From: Anaerolineae bacterium | Lineage (GTDB): Bacteria; Chloroflexota; Anaerolineae; Aggregatilineales; Phototrophicaceae | DNA: 64,000 nucleotides | Assembly: GCA_022821805.1 (NCBI GenBank) | Contig: JAJECX010000042.1 | Location: 181,581 to 245,580 of the forward strand | Reading direction: 5' to 3' | Shown here: positions 45,903 through 55,280 of the stretch, one piece after another | Numbering within the stretch: position 1 is the stretch's first letter | Layout of the letters: each line of letters opens with the position of its first letter | The notes under the pieces: model-generated | What the model was told of the DNA's origin: nothing | The model's database searches: none | The model's input: only the letters and a program-made list of their open reading frames with translations | Made by a program: the position numbers and the translations under genes

Positions 45903-46730
45903 TTAGCCGCGCACCGCGCCCGCAGTCAAGCCGCTGACCATGAAGCGCTGCATCAAATAATAAACCAAGATCACCGGCAGCGTGATCAAGGTCAGAATGG
46001 CGAACATCGGACCGGGGCGCATCATGAACTGCCCGCTGTAGACCAGCGGCACCAAGGTCAGCGGTTTGACATCGACCGAGTTCATCGTCACCAGCGCCAG
46101 GATGAATTCGTTCCACGAGGTCATAAACTGCCAGATGATGACCACTGCGACCGCGGGCCAGCTGACCGGCATCATGATGCGCCAATAGATTCCGAAGCGC
46201 GTGCAGCCATCGAGCCGCGCCGCCTCTTCGATCTCGATGGGGAAGCCGGCGAAAAAGCTGCGCAAGATGACGATGGCGAAGGGCACGCCCAGCGCGGTAT
46301 AAGGCAGAATCAAGCCGAGATAATTGTCGTTCAGCCCCAGCGCTTTGTTGATCTGGAAAATCGGCACAACCAAGGTCGGGATCGGCAGCATCAGCGTCAT
46401 GATCAAGAGATAAAACCAGATGTCGCGCGCGAGAAACTTGAGGCGGGCCAAGGCGAAAGCCGCCAGCGAACTGATGAGTACAACCAGTGCCACCGAAGGA
46501 ATCGTCACAGCCGCGCTATTAATGAAATGCCTTATGACTTCGGTGTCTGCGAAGATGGTCTCGTAGTTGCGCAGGCTGACGCCGCTGATCAGCAGGCCGC
46601 CGAAACGCGGGGCGCGCTGGTCGGGCGGCATGAACGAGACGACCAGCATCATAATGATCGGCACCAGCCAGATCAAAGCCAGTATAGAAACGAAGATGAA
46701 GGCGACCGTCTTGGCGGCGCGCCGGCGCAT
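45903..46730 (-). CDS. Sugar ABC transporter permease, MalG type
   Basis: 275 aa inner-membrane subunit with six helices. The EAA loop, which contacts the ATPase, reads IEEAARLDGCTRFGIYWRIMMP (about residues 180-200). ATG 46730 follows a G-rich site (GAGGGGGG), part of a local G/C repeat. It pairs with the MalF-like subunit encoded upstream. No ATP-binding gene is present in the cluster; a shared MsmK-like ATPase elsewhere is likely. Confidence 0.92.
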   Translation of the reverse strand: MRRRAAKTVAFIFVSILALIWLVPIIMMLVVSFMPPDQRAPRFGGLLISGVSLRNYETIFADTEVIRHFINSAAVTIPSVALVVLISSLAAFALARLKFLARDIWFYLLIMTLMLPIPTLVVPIFQINKALGLNDNYLGLILPYTALGVPFAIVILRSFFAGFPIEIEEAARLDGCTRFGIYWRIMMPVSWPAVAVVIIWQFMTSWNEFILALVTMNSVDVKPLTLVPLVYSGQFMMRPGPMFAILTLITLPVILVYYLMQRFMVSGLTAGAVRG

Positions 46731-46747
46731 GTCAACCCCCCTCAATC

Positions 46748-46767
46748 CCCCCCATAGCAATGGGGGG
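46748..46767. repeat. CCCCCCAT / ATGGGGGG hairpin
   Basis: Perfect 8-bp stem with loop AGCA in the 215-nt gap between the two permease genes, adjoining the G-rich ribosome binding site of the MalG gene. Of a different type from the TGTAGGGGCG family. Confidence 0.7.
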
Positions 46768-46857
46768 AAGCTCGTTTCGCCCTTGGCGAACGCGGGCAAA
46801 CCAATGTCGTCACCGATGACAGATGGAGTCTGCTAGTCAGCTTGCGCTGGCCAAGCT

Positions 46858-46907
46858 CCCCTTCCCTGATGCTTCGGGGAAGGGGCCGCGCCGCGTAGAC
46901 ACTGGCG
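46858..46907. repeat. Compound hairpin: CCCCTTCCC stem plus GCGTAGACACT-loop hairpin
   Basis: CCCCTTCCC (46858-46866) pairs with GGGAAGGGG (46877-46885). It is followed at 46889-46907 by CGCC-GCGTAGACACT-GGCG, with the same 11-nt loop as in copy 3 at 37.6 kb but different, compensating stem bases. Confidence 0.65.
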
Positions 46908-46945
46908 GTCGGGGATGGGGTTGAAGGTCTCATCGCGCGCATGGA

Positions 46946-47851
46946 TCAACCCCCTATCGTAAAACGCGCGCCGAGGAAGCGCACCTGAAAGATGCTGGCG
47001 CTCAGCGCGATCACCAGGAGGACAACAGCCACCGCCGAGGCGTAACCCATGCTCTGCAACGTGAAGGCTTTCTGGAAGATATAGGTCGGCAGCATCTCGG
47101 TGGCGTGATTGGGGCCGCCCTTCGTCAGCATGAAGACGAGGGCGAAGGTCTGCAGCGTGCCGATGACGCCCAGCAGCACTAGCGTCAAATGCACGTGGCG
47201 CAGCATCGGCAAGATGATGTGCTGAATGCGCTGGCGCGCGCCGGCGCCATCGACCTCGGCCGCGCTCAACACCTCTTGCGATAAGCCCTGCAAACCAGCG
47301 ACGTACATTAGCATCGAGAAGCCCGTCCACTGCCAGACATTGACGAATATGGTGGAAAAGATCGCTATCTTGGGATCGGCAATATAGGGCTGGATTAAAA
47401 ACATAGCGCCGATTTCACGCCCCAGGTCGGCCAGCAGCCCGCCGAAAGGCGCGTAGATCCGCTGCCAGACGATGCCGAGCACAACCGGCGAAACGATGGC
47501 GGGCATGAAGAAAATGATGCGAAAGACATTCTGCAGCGGCACGCCCGACGTTAGGATGTACGCCAGAATGAAGCCCAGAAACATCTGCGGGAAGATCGTC
47601 AGAAAGGTCCAATAAACGGAATTGCGAATGGAGACGGCGAAGACGCGGTCATCGGTAAACATCTCGATATAATTCTGGACGCCGACATAGACCGCTTCGT
47701 TGATGCCGTCCCAGTCGTACATGCTGGCGTTGAAGATATAGAATATGGGATATAGCACAAAAACGACGAACAGGATCATGGCCGGCGCCATGAAAAAGAG
47801 ACCCTGATTGTCGATCAGCCATCTGCGGGACACGATGCTTATCCGCCCCAA
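46946..47851 (-). CDS. Sugar ABC transporter permease, MalF type
   Basis: 301 aa, six to seven helices. EAA loop VLSAAEVDGAGARQRIQHII near residue 195 and the N-terminal first helix FFMAPAMILFVVFVLYPIFY are standard for carbohydrate importers. The frame opens with TTG at 47851; GTG at 47833 has a better spaced G-rich site (GGGGCGG) and may be the start. It follows the binding protein gene by about 110 nt that hold two hairpins. Confidence 0.9.
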   Translation of the reverse strand: MGRISIVSRRWLIDNQGLFFMAPAMILFVVFVLYPIFYIFNASMYDWDGINEAVYVGVQNYIEMFTDDRVFAVSIRNSVYWTFLTIFPQMFLGFILAYILTSGVPLQNVFRIIFFMPAIVSPVVLGIVWQRIYAPFGGLLADLGREIGAMFLIQPYIADPKIAIFSTIFVNVWQWTGFSMLMYVAGLQGLSQEVLSAAEVDGAGARQRIQHIILPMLRHVHLTLVLLGVIGTLQTFALVFMLTKGGPNHATEMLPTYIFQKAFTLQSMGYASAVAVVLLVIALSASIFQVRFLGARFTIGG

Positions 47852-47861
47852 GATTTCGATA

Positions 47862-47889
47862 TGTAGGACGACCCAGTGGGTCGCCCGCC
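47862..47889. repeat. Hairpin repeat copy 8
   Basis: TGTAGGACGACCC, AGT, GGGTCGCCCGCCA: 9-bp stem with one G-T pair, between binding protein and permease genes. Confidence 0.75.
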
Positions 47890-47910
47890 ATTGTGTATAC
47901 TCTACGCTAA

Positions 47911-47936
47911 AGGGCGACCTGATAGGTCGCCCCTAC
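47911..47936. repeat. Hairpin repeat copy 9
   Basis: AGGGCGACCT, GAT, AGGTCGCCCCTACG: perfect stem, opposite orientation to copy 8 and 21 nt from it. The pair could limit expression of the permeases relative to the binding protein. Confidence 0.75.
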
Positions 47937-47964
47937 GGAATGCAATTTGGACGGAGGTGAACGC

Positions 47965-49239
47965 CTACATATTGGCGTCTTGTACCAGTTGCATGCCTTC
48001 GGCCGGCGTCATCTCACCCGCGGCCACAGCAGCCAGCGCGTCTTCCAGCGCCTGCTTGACATCCGGGCTCTTCAACTGCCGGGCGTACTTCACGCTGGCC
48101 AGCCAATCTTCGGTGAAGAGATCCCAAACTGCTTCCTGATTCTCTGAGCCGAATGACGCGGGCCGCAAACCGATGTAAGCCGGCAAGTCATTGTAGGTGT
48201 TGATCAAGGCTTGCGCGCCGGCGCCGCTGATCCAATCGGTGATGACCTTGCAAGCCGCGTCCGGATTGGCCGAGCCGCGCGTGACGCCCATCATGACGTC
48301 AATTCCGCCCAGCAGATCTTCCGGCGCGCCCATGCCCGTCACATCGGGGAACTTGAATGGCGCGTATCCCTGCAGGTTCTGATCGAGCGGCGGCGGATCG
48401 GGATTGCCCGCTTGCTGCTGCCACCAAGCGCCCATCGGGAACATGGCAGCGCGCCCCGCCTGAATCTGCTCGACAGCGGCCGGATAGTGCGTCATGCCCA
48501 GCGCGCCCATCTGGAAAATGCCGTCGTCAAACAGGCGCTTCCACCAGGTCATCGCCTCGACAAAGGGCTCGTCAGTGAAGCTGGCCATGCCGTCTTCCGC
48601 TTCGTATATCAAGCCGGGCGCGACATTGTGGATCAACTGCATGTAGACATCGCGGCGGATCCAGCCATCGCCAGCGCCAATCATCACCGGGGCGATGCCT
48701 TGGGCGTTGAACATATCAGCCAGTTCTTTCAGCTCGTCATAGGTGGTCGGCGGCTCAACGCCAGCTTCTTCAAAGACCGGCACCGTGTACCACATATTGA
48801 TCGTCTGGACGAGCACGGGCAAGCCATATATATTGTCATCGCCCTCGGGGTTGCCCAGGCGCGCCTGCTCAATGCCGACCGGGAAGAACTGATCCTCCCA
48901 ATCCTCGCCCCAGGTGGAGACGGCGCAGTCTTGCAGCGGCATCAGGTGATCGCGATATTGCTGCGTCAAGGCGCCGGGCTCCAGCCCGATCAGGTCCGGC
49001 AGCGCGCCGCCAGCCGCCATCGTCTGCAAGTCAACGAGGTATTCGGGATAGTTGGTGATATCCGGCTCAATCGTGATGTCCGGGTTCGCCTCATTAAAGG
49101 CTTCGATCATCGCTTCAGTGGTAGCGATCACCGGGCTCCAAGAGCGGAAGCGGACGACTACGTTGTCCTGAGCCAATATCGGCGCGCTCACCGCCAGGAT
49201 GAGCAGGACAAATATCGCAAGCGTTACTTTTCTGTACAT
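47965..49239 (-). CDS. Extracellular sugar-binding protein of the ABC importer
   Basis: 424 aa family 1 solute-binding protein. Signal peptide (LAIFVLLILAVSAPILAQ, cleavage after AQ) without a lipobox; then the binding fold starting VVRFRSWSPVIATTEAMIEA and containing LPDLIGLEPG and AAMFPMGAWW. GGAG precedes the ATG. It delivers a mono- or oligosaccharide to the MalF/MalG-like permeases. Confidence 0.92.
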   Translation of the reverse strand: MYRKVTLAIFVLLILAVSAPILAQDNVVVRFRSWSPVIATTEAMIEAFNEANPDITIEPDITNYPEYLVDLQTMAAGGALPDLIGLEPGALTQQYRDHLMPLQDCAVSTWGEDWEDQFFPVGIEQARLGNPEGDDNIYGLPVLVQTINMWYTVPVFEEAGVEPPTTYDELKELADMFNAQGIAPVMIGAGDGWIRRDVYMQLIHNVAPGLIYEAEDGMASFTDEPFVEAMTWWKRLFDDGIFQMGALGMTHYPAAVEQIQAGRAAMFPMGAWWQQQAGNPDPPPLDQNLQGYAPFKFPDVTGMGAPEDLLGGIDVMMGVTRGSANPDAACKVITDWISGAGAQALINTYNDLPAYIGLRPASFGSENQEAVWDLFTEDWLASVKYARQLKSPDVKQALEDALAAVAAGEMTPAEGMQLVQDANM

Positions 49240-49344
49240 CGCTGAACTCCTTAAGTGGATTAATGGTCTTGCGAAGTAATCTTGGCAACTCGATCTATCG
49301 TTTCACTCCCCTCCTTTTCTCACTCCACTGTTTGGGTTTAGGCC

Positions 49345-49989
49345 TTAACCAACCAAACGATCGTAGTACTGCTGGGGTATCTGATGCGGCTCGCCATGCT
49401 GCAGCGCCATGTGATAGAGCTGCGCCGAAATCTCAACCATGACCGTGCAGTGAATCGCCTTTTGCAGGCTGTCTCCCAGCGCCAACATACCGTGATTGGC
49501 CCAGACGACGGCGTTTCGGTCGCCCATTACTTCCAGCATATCGTAACCGAATTGGCGCGAGCCACTGGGCGCGAAAGGCATCACCGGCACGTCGCCGCGC
49601 ACATCAATCAAGGTTCCGACGTGCAGGGGCGCGATCGACTTGTGCAAGACGCCGAACAGGTTGGTGTAGATCGGTTCGGCATGCACGATGCCCATCGCAT
49701 CGGCTCGGCGCTCATAGACCGCCAGATGCACCTGAGACTCGTGCGACGGCTCTCGATTCCCCTCGATTACATTGCCCGCCAAATCAAGCGCGAGCACATC
49801 GTCCGTTGTCATCTGTTCGTACGAAAAGTCATGCGGGGTCATGAGGATGTGTCCGCTGTCCGGATCGCGCAAGCTGAGATTGCCCTGCGTCAACGGCACC
49901 AGACCGATGCTGGCGACCAGCGCCGCGCCGTCTACAAGCTCCTGCTTTAACGAGAGCATGTCGGTCGTCGCCGCAATAGGTTCCGCCAT
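49345..49989 (-). CDS. Class II aldolase/adducin family protein
   Basis: 214 aa, first gene of the sugar cluster. Family blocks are TQGNLSLRD near the N-terminus, ESQVHLAVYERRADAMGIVHAEP and the late zinc ligand ANHGMLALG. Of the usual His-x-His pair only the first is kept: the motif reads HAEP, with Glu at the second position. ATG 49989 follows GGAG. It would split a sugar 1-phosphate made by the FGGY kinase (fuculose-, ribulose- or rhamnulose-1-phosphate type). Activity with the altered ligand is uncertain. Confidence 0.82.
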   Translation of the reverse strand: MAEPIAATTDMLSLKQELVDGAALVASIGLVPLTQGNLSLRDPDSGHILMTPHDFSYEQMTTDDVLALDLAGNVIEGNREPSHESQVHLAVYERRADAMGIVHAEPIYTNLFGVLHKSIAPLHVGTLIDVRGDVPVMPFAPSGSRQFGYDMLEVMGDRNAVVWANHGMLALGDSLQKAIHCTVMVEISAQLYHMALQHGEPHQIPQQYYDRLVG

Positions 49990-50156
49990 GTAAGCTCCTA
50001 ATTGAACATGCTCGCAACGGGCGAGCGGATGAATATGACAGATGTTATCTTGTCGCGACTTTGCTGTCAAACTTGCGAGCGCCGCATGCACTGGTCAGCG
50101 AATTGGCCCTGTGCTAGCATGGCGCGAATTTGCCCGGCGCATTTTTGAGATGGCCT

Positions 50157-51068
50157 ATGCTCGACCGACGGCGGCTGCTCATCATCCTGACGATGATCTT
50201 TTCCGCTGCGGTCACGCCGATAGCCATCCGCATCACGCAGAGTGAAGGCGTGCCGTCGCTGGTAATTGTGCTGATTCGCCTTTGGCTCGTCTCGATCGCA
50301 TTGCTGCCCTGGATTTGGCTGCGTTACCGGCGGGAACTGCTTGGCTTGAAGAAGCGTCAGGCGCTGTTGGCCGGCATCTCCGGCTTTTGGCTGGCGCTGA
50401 ACCTGCTGCTGCTCTTCGTCTCGCTGGAATACACCAGCGTCCTGATGACAAGTTTGCTGCGGCGGACGACGCCGATGTGGATCATACTGCCCGAGATTCT
50501 CATCTTCGGCGTGGTATTCTCGCGGCGCTTTTGGCTTAGCTTGGCGTTGACCTTGGCCGGAGTCGCGATGGTTGGTTTCGGCGGCTTGAGCGCCATTGAA
50601 GCTGGCAGCGATCCCTTGTTAGGCGGCGGGTTGGCGCTTATCGGCTCATTCTGTTTCGGCGCTTATCTGCTGATTGGGCGCAAGCTCAACAATGACATTC
50701 CGCCGATGCTTTACAGTTTCCTCGTATTCTTCAGCGCAGCGCTGGTGACAACCGTTTTCGTGGCTGGCAGCGGGACGCAGGTGACCGGCTACTCGGCGCA
50801 AGGCTACCTGTGGACGGTAATTGTAACGATCCTGGCGCAGGCAATGGGACATCTGATCATGAATCTGGCGCTGCAATTTCTCACGGCGACCGCCATGTCG
50901 ATCGTCCTGCAGGTCGCCGTTGTGGGCAGCGCCGTAATCGCCTTGTTCCTCTTCGGCGAGGTTCCGTCGCTGGCGCAAATCGTTGGCAGCGCGCTGGTGA
51001 TCTACGGGGTGGTTGTCGCTACCATTGAGCAGACGCAGGCGCGCTGGAAGCGCCAGGCGCAGTCCTGA
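50157..51068 (+). CDS. EamA/DMT family transporter
   Basis: 303 aa with ten helices in two EamA repeats (VTPIAIRITQSEGVPSLVIV early; GSFCFGAYLLIGRKLNN opening the second). ATG 50157 chosen; a TTG at 50130 extends the frame by nine residues. A second DMT gene lies at 35.4 kb but the two are not close copies. It exports an unknown small solute; adjacency to metY could mean an amino acid. Confidence 0.85.
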   Translation: MLDRRRLLIILTMIFSAAVTPIAIRITQSEGVPSLVIVLIRLWLVSIALLPWIWLRYRRELLGLKKRQALLAGISGFWLALNLLLLFVSLEYTSVLMTSLLRRTTPMWIILPEILIFGVVFSRRFWLSLALTLAGVAMVGFGGLSAIEAGSDPLLGGGLALIGSFCFGAYLLIGRKLNNDIPPMLYSFLVFFSAALVTTVFVAGSGTQVTGYSAQGYLWTVIVTILAQAMGHLIMNLALQFLTATAMSIVLQVAVVGSAVIALFLFGEVPSLAQIVGSALVIYGVVVATIEQTQARWKRQAQS

Positions 51069-51164
51069 CAATTCGCGAGCTTTTGCATCTCTCATCCTGT
51101 AACATATTGCGGTAAAGTATGCCGCGAAACCGTAAGCCAGCAAATTAACGAGGGAGATCAATAG

Positions 51165-52439
51165 ATGAAGCTCGAAACCCAGGCGATCCACGCCGGCTAT
51201 GAAAGCGAAGCAACGACTAAAGCGGTAGCGGTGCCGATTTACCAGACCGTCGCTTACGAATTTGATGACGCCCAGCACGGCGCCGATCTGTTCAACCTGG
51301 CTGTGCCCGGCAATATCTATACGCGCATCATGAACCCGACCAATGATGTGCTGGAACAGCGGGTGGCGGCGATGGAAGGCGGCGTGGCTTCATTGGCGCT
51401 GGCTTCGGGTCAGGCGGCGATCACCTATTCGATTCTCAACCTGGCGGAAGCGGGCAATAATATCGTTACCGTGCCCCAACTCTATGGCGGCACCTGGACG
51501 CTCTTCCGCCACATGCTGCCCAAGCTGGGCATTGATGTACGCTTCGCCGATGGCGACAGCCCCGATGAGCTGGCGAAACATATCGACGGCAAAACCGCCG
51601 GCGTTTTCCTCGAGTCGATCGGCAACCCAGCCGGCAACATCCCCGATATGGCTGCAATCGCTGATATGGCGCATGCGCATGGCGTCCCGGTCATCGTCGA
51701 CAATACCGTGCCGACGCCGGCTCTCTGCCGACCGGTTGAGCATGGCTGCGATATCGTGCTTCATTCAATGACGAAGTACATGGGGGGCCACGGCAACAGC
51801 ATCGCCGGCATTTTGGTTGATGGCGGCATCTTCGATTGGGCGAAGCACAATGAGCGCTTTTATATGTTCAGCACGCCGGAGCCGAGCTATCACGGCGTCG
51901 TCTTCACCGACGCGATGGGACCGGCCGCTTATATCGCCCGCGCCCGCGTCGTCGCCCTGCGCAATACTGGCTCGGCGCTGAGCCCCTTCAACGCCTTCCT
52001 GGTGATTCAAGGTTTGCAGACGCTCTCGCTGCGCATGGAGCGTCATGTGGACAACGCCATGACGGTCGCCAAATACCTGGAAAACCATGATCAGGTCGAG
52101 TGGGTTACTTACGCCGGGCTGGAGAGCTCGCCCTATTATGACCTCGCGCGGAAATACACCGGCGGTAAACCGGCGGCGCTGCTCACCTTCGGCATCAAGG
52201 GCGGCTTTGATGCCGGCGTGAAATTCTACGATGCGCTCAAGATCTTCAAGCGGCTGGTCAATATCGGCGACACCAAGTCTCTGGCGGCGCATCCAGCCTC
52301 GACTACGCACCGTCAACTTACGCCAGAAGAGCAGTTGGCATCAGGCGTCACGCCGGACACAATTCGCCTCTGCATCGGAATCGAGCATATCGACGACATC
52401 ATTGAGGATATCGAGCAGGCGATGGCGGCGGCTCGGTAA
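51165..52439 (+). CDS. metY: O-acetylhomoserine sulfhydrylase / aminocarboxypropyltransferase
   Basis: 424-aa Cys/Met-metabolism PLP enzyme: N-terminus LETQAIHAGYE, YTRIMNPTNDVLEQRVAAMEGG, and PLP lysine in HSMTKYMGGHG near residue 205. The length and C-terminal LAAHPASTTHRQLTPEEQ match MetY rather than MetB/MetC. It makes homocysteine from O-acetylhomoserine and sulfide, downstream of the metA product. GAGGGAG precedes the ATG. Confidence 0.93.
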   Translation: MKLETQAIHAGYESEATTKAVAVPIYQTVAYEFDDAQHGADLFNLAVPGNIYTRIMNPTNDVLEQRVAAMEGGVASLALASGQAAITYSILNLAEAGNNIVTVPQLYGGTWTLFRHMLPKLGIDVRFADGDSPDELAKHIDGKTAGVFLESIGNPAGNIPDMAAIADMAHAHGVPVIVDNTVPTPALCRPVEHGCDIVLHSMTKYMGGHGNSIAGILVDGGIFDWAKHNERFYMFSTPEPSYHGVVFTDAMGPAAYIARARVVALRNTGSALSPFNAFLVIQGLQTLSLRMERHVDNAMTVAKYLENHDQVEWVTYAGLESSPYYDLARKYTGGKPAALLTFGIKGGFDAGVKFYDALKIFKRLVNIGDTKSLAAHPASTTHRQLTPEEQLASGVTPDTIRLCIGIEHIDDIIEDIEQAMAAAR

Positions 52440-52463
52440 TTTGCCCCCCACCTCTTTTACAGT

Positions 52464-52493
52464 CTGCGGGCGACCCAAGGGTCGCCCCTACAT
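52464..52493. repeat. Hairpin repeat copy 10
   Basis: TGCGGGCGACCC, AA, GGGTCGCCCCTACAT: perfect 9-bp stem in the 80-nt convergent gap after metY; likely a bidirectional terminator. Confidence 0.8.
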
Positions 52494-52519
52494 TTCTACT
52501 TGTCTGATAGCTCTACAAA

Positions 52520-52945
52520 TCAGGCTTTGTCGGGCGCGTACTCCATATTGGTCACGCCAGTTTCCCGCAGCGCTTTCCCTACCCGCTCTACGTCGATAGT
52601 ATCGCGAGCGTCGTAGGTCCGCACACAAAGCAGCCGCTGATCCGGATCCACTTGACCGGCAGCGGGGCGCGTCGAGATCTTCGACTTGTAGCCCAGCTTG
52701 CCTTCCACAGTCATCGCCTTGACGCGCTCCCAAACCGCGTCAGCCGTCTCGGCCAGCAGCGGGACGCGCCATTCGCCAGCGTTTGCAGTCGGCGCGGCAT
52801 AGTTGCCTATTGTTTGCTTCGCCTCTATCCAGTAAACCGCCGCAAGGTCCGAGGGGCGCGCTTCGGCATCGTGCAACATGCGCGCGCTCTGCACCATTTC
52901 TATCAGATTCAGATTGAGGTCGCTCGGCAGTTTTGCTTTTGCCAC
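52520..52945 (-). CDS. DUF1917 / putative phosphothreonine lyase-domain protein
   Basis: 141 aa, cytoplasmic. The pattern VYWIEAKQ...EWRVPLL...ADAVWERVKAMTVEGKLGYKSKIST...LLCVRTYDARDTIDVERV matches the DUF1917/Bles03-like family, annotated as having a putative phosphothreonine lyase fold. Enzyme activity in bacteria is unproven. It follows pcm on the same strand by about 40 nt. Confidence 0.65.
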   Translation of the reverse strand: MAKAKLPSDLNLNLIEMVQSARMLHDAEARPSDLAAVYWIEAKQTIGNYAAPTANAGEWRVPLLAETADAVWERVKAMTVEGKLGYKSKISTRPAAGQVDPDQRLLCVRTYDARDTIDVERVGKALRETGVTNMEYAPDKA

Positions 52946-52987
52946 GTGGCGATATCCTGTATTCGTCGCGACTGATACCGGCGGCTG

Positions 52988-53671
52988 TCAGATGATCTGC
53001 TGTTGATCGCCAAAGCCGCCATCAAAGCCGTAGCGGCCAATCAAAGGCACGAAGCGGCAGCGCAGCAGCGTACGAGAGGTAAATCGTTCGCCACGGCGGG
53101 TTACCAGGGTCAACTCCTGCAATTCTTCATCGCCGATCGGCAGGATCATCTGGCCGCCGTGTTTATCCAGTTGCGAGCAAAGCACATTGGGCAAGCGCGG
53201 TACTGCCGCTGTCACCATTATGCGATCAAAGGTCGCTTGATCGGGCAAGCCTTGGCTGCCATCGCCGACATAAATCTCAATATTGTTATAACCTAAATCG
53301 CCTATGCGCTCGCCCGCCTGATCCGCCAGCCGACTGACGCGCTCGATACTGTAGACGTAGTGACTGAGGTGGCACAGAATAGCTGTCTGATAACCCGAAC
53401 CAGTGCCGATTTCCAGCACGCTGTGATGGGGTTTTAGCCGCAGCCGCTCCGTCATGAAAGCAACGATATAGGGTTGGGATATGGTCTGCACCTCGCCGAT
53501 GGGAACGGGGCGGTCTTCATACGCTTGGGGCTTGAATTCTTCCGGGACAAAGACATGCCGCGGCATCACTCGCATCGCGTCCAGAACGCGGCGATCGTTG
53601 ATTCCGCGCTTCACCAACTGTTCGTCTACCATGCGGTTTCGCCAGCGCGCGTACTCCCGTGAAGTTGGCAT
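52988..53671 (-). CDS. pcm: Protein-L-isoaspartate O-methyltransferase
   Basis: 227 aa. Repairs isoaspartyl residues by SAM-dependent methylation. SAM-binding motif VLEIGTGSGYQTA near residue 85, family block ISQPYIVAFMTE before it and TAAVPRLP after it. ATG 53671 chosen (MPTSREYARWRNRMV); a TTG four codons upstream is also open. The C-terminus (FVPLIGRYGFDG) is the usual PCMT ending. Confidence 0.93.
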   Translation of the reverse strand: MPTSREYARWRNRMVDEQLVKRGINDRRVLDAMRVMPRHVFVPEEFKPQAYEDRPVPIGEVQTISQPYIVAFMTERLRLKPHHSVLEIGTGSGYQTAILCHLSHYVYSIERVSRLADQAGERIGDLGYNNIEIYVGDGSQGLPDQATFDRIMVTAAVPRLPNVLCSQLDKHGGQMILPIGDEELQELTLVTRRGERFTSRTLLRCRFVPLIGRYGFDGGFGDQQQII

Positions 53672-53876
53672 TAATGGATCCAAACGATATGACTAACCGT
53701 CGCATTAAAACTAGCACAAAGGAATAATACGAGCAAATTGTTTGCGAACCATAGCTAGCGCGGAACGGGCAGTCGGTGGGTGAGCCTGCGTCCAAGCCAC
53801 GGGCATGGTTGCCAGCTACGCTCGCATTGAGCAGCTAGCGCGGCTATATTTGACGCGTTGATGGCAAGGATGGTGG

Positions 53877-55226
53877 ATGCGCATGACCGGTGCAAAGGTT
53901 AACAGCCAGACGCCGCTCGATATGCGTCGGGTTGCGCCCATATTCATACTTGTCTTCGTCGATGTGCTCGGCTTGACGGTCATTCTGCCTTTGCTGCACC
54001 TATACGCCGCCGCGTTCGGCGCCGACCCGCTCAACATCGCGCTAGTGATCGCGGCCTTCCCGCTGGCGCAGCTAATTGGCTTGCCAATGATGGGCGCGCT
54101 ATCGGATCGCTACGGGCGCAAACCATTGCTGCTCTTCAGTCAGGCGACCACCTGCCTTAGCTTCATCATGCTAGGTTTGGCGACATCGCTAGAGTGGGTG
54201 ATTCTGTCGCGATTCGTCGATGGCCTTTTCGGCGCCAATCTCTCGACGGCGCAAGCGGCGCTTAGCGATATCACCGATGAGACGAATCGGACACGCGGCT
54301 TAGGCATCACCGGCGCCGCTTTTGGTCTCGGCTTTATTTTTGGCCCCCTCATCGCGCTGCTCTCCCTTGAGTTGACCAATTCGCTGGCTGTGCCGGCATT
54401 CACCGCCGCCATCTATTCCTTCGCCTCCGTCCTCCTCACCGCATTTCTCTTCAAAGAGACGCACCCGCCCCAGTTGCGCGGCCGCGGCGAGCGATTGTGG
54501 CTCAGTCCAATACTCGTCCTGCGCTATTTGCTGCGGCCCGCGCTGGGAATCTTGCTGCTGATGATGTTCGCCCAGCAAGTGATCTTCTTCGGTTATGAGA
54601 GCCTGCTTGGGCTCTTTACGCTGACGCGGCTGGGTTTCCTCGGGCGCGGCAACGCCCTGCTCTTTCTAATGATCGGCATCATCTTGGTGACGGTGCAGTT
54701 GCGTTATATCGGTCGCTGGAGCGCCAAGCTGGGTGACCGACGCCTGGCTTCGCTTGCCCTGGGCTTGCTGGCGCTGGGGCTGATTCTGACCGCGACTACG
54801 CCAAAGTCACCGCATCCGCTTTACCTGCGCCAGATGGTCGAACGGGATCTGCTGAGCGCCCAAGGTTCGACGACTGAAGCCCTGATCGGCGAGCTAAGCG
54901 TCAACTTGCCGGCGGACGAGAATCGCGGCTTTTCCGGCGTGGCCTGGCTCTTCGTCGCTATCGTGCCGGTGTCGATCGGCGCCGGCCTGATTCGGCCCGC
55001 GTTGAATAGTCTGATCACGCAGCGCGTGCCGTCGGTTGAGTACGGGCGCGCCTTGGGCATAAGCGCCGCCTGCGTCAGCGCGGCAAACGCTTCCGCGCCC
55101 TTGCTCGCGGGAATGCTGTTTCAACGTTTCGGGTCAAGCGCGCCCTTCTTGCTGGGCGCCGCGCTGATGAGCGTGCTATGCCTGTTGAGCGCGCTGCTGT
55201 GGCGCGGCCGTATCGCGGCGCATTGA
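53877..55226 (+). CDS. Major facilitator superfamily transporter
   Basis: 449 aa with twelve helices. The loop 2-3 signature is GALSDRYGRKPLLL near residue 80, and LSDITDETNRTRGLGITGAA in loop 4-5 is typical of tetracycline-resistance-like (TCR/DHA1) exporters. The long central loop (about 300-350, with an acidic stretch) is larger than usual. Substrate unknown. Confidence 0.88.
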   Translation: MRMTGAKVNSQTPLDMRRVAPIFILVFVDVLGLTVILPLLHLYAAAFGADPLNIALVIAAFPLAQLIGLPMMGALSDRYGRKPLLLFSQATTCLSFIMLGLATSLEWVILSRFVDGLFGANLSTAQAALSDITDETNRTRGLGITGAAFGLGFIFGPLIALLSLELTNSLAVPAFTAAIYSFASVLLTAFLFKETHPPQLRGRGERLWLSPILVLRYLLRPALGILLLMMFAQQVIFFGYESLLGLFTLTRLGFLGRGNALLFLMIGIILVTVQLRYIGRWSAKLGDRRLASLALGLLALGLILTATTPKSPHPLYLRQMVERDLLSAQGSTTEALIGELSVNLPADENRGFSGVAWLFVAIVPVSIGAGLIRPALNSLITQRVPSVEYGRALGISAACVSAANASAPLLAGMLFQRFGSSAPFLLGAALMSVLCLLSALLWRGRIAAH

Positions 55227-55280
55227 TTTCCCCGGCAATATGCTATACACTTTAGCGGTATTAACCTAGGGAGGCAGGCT

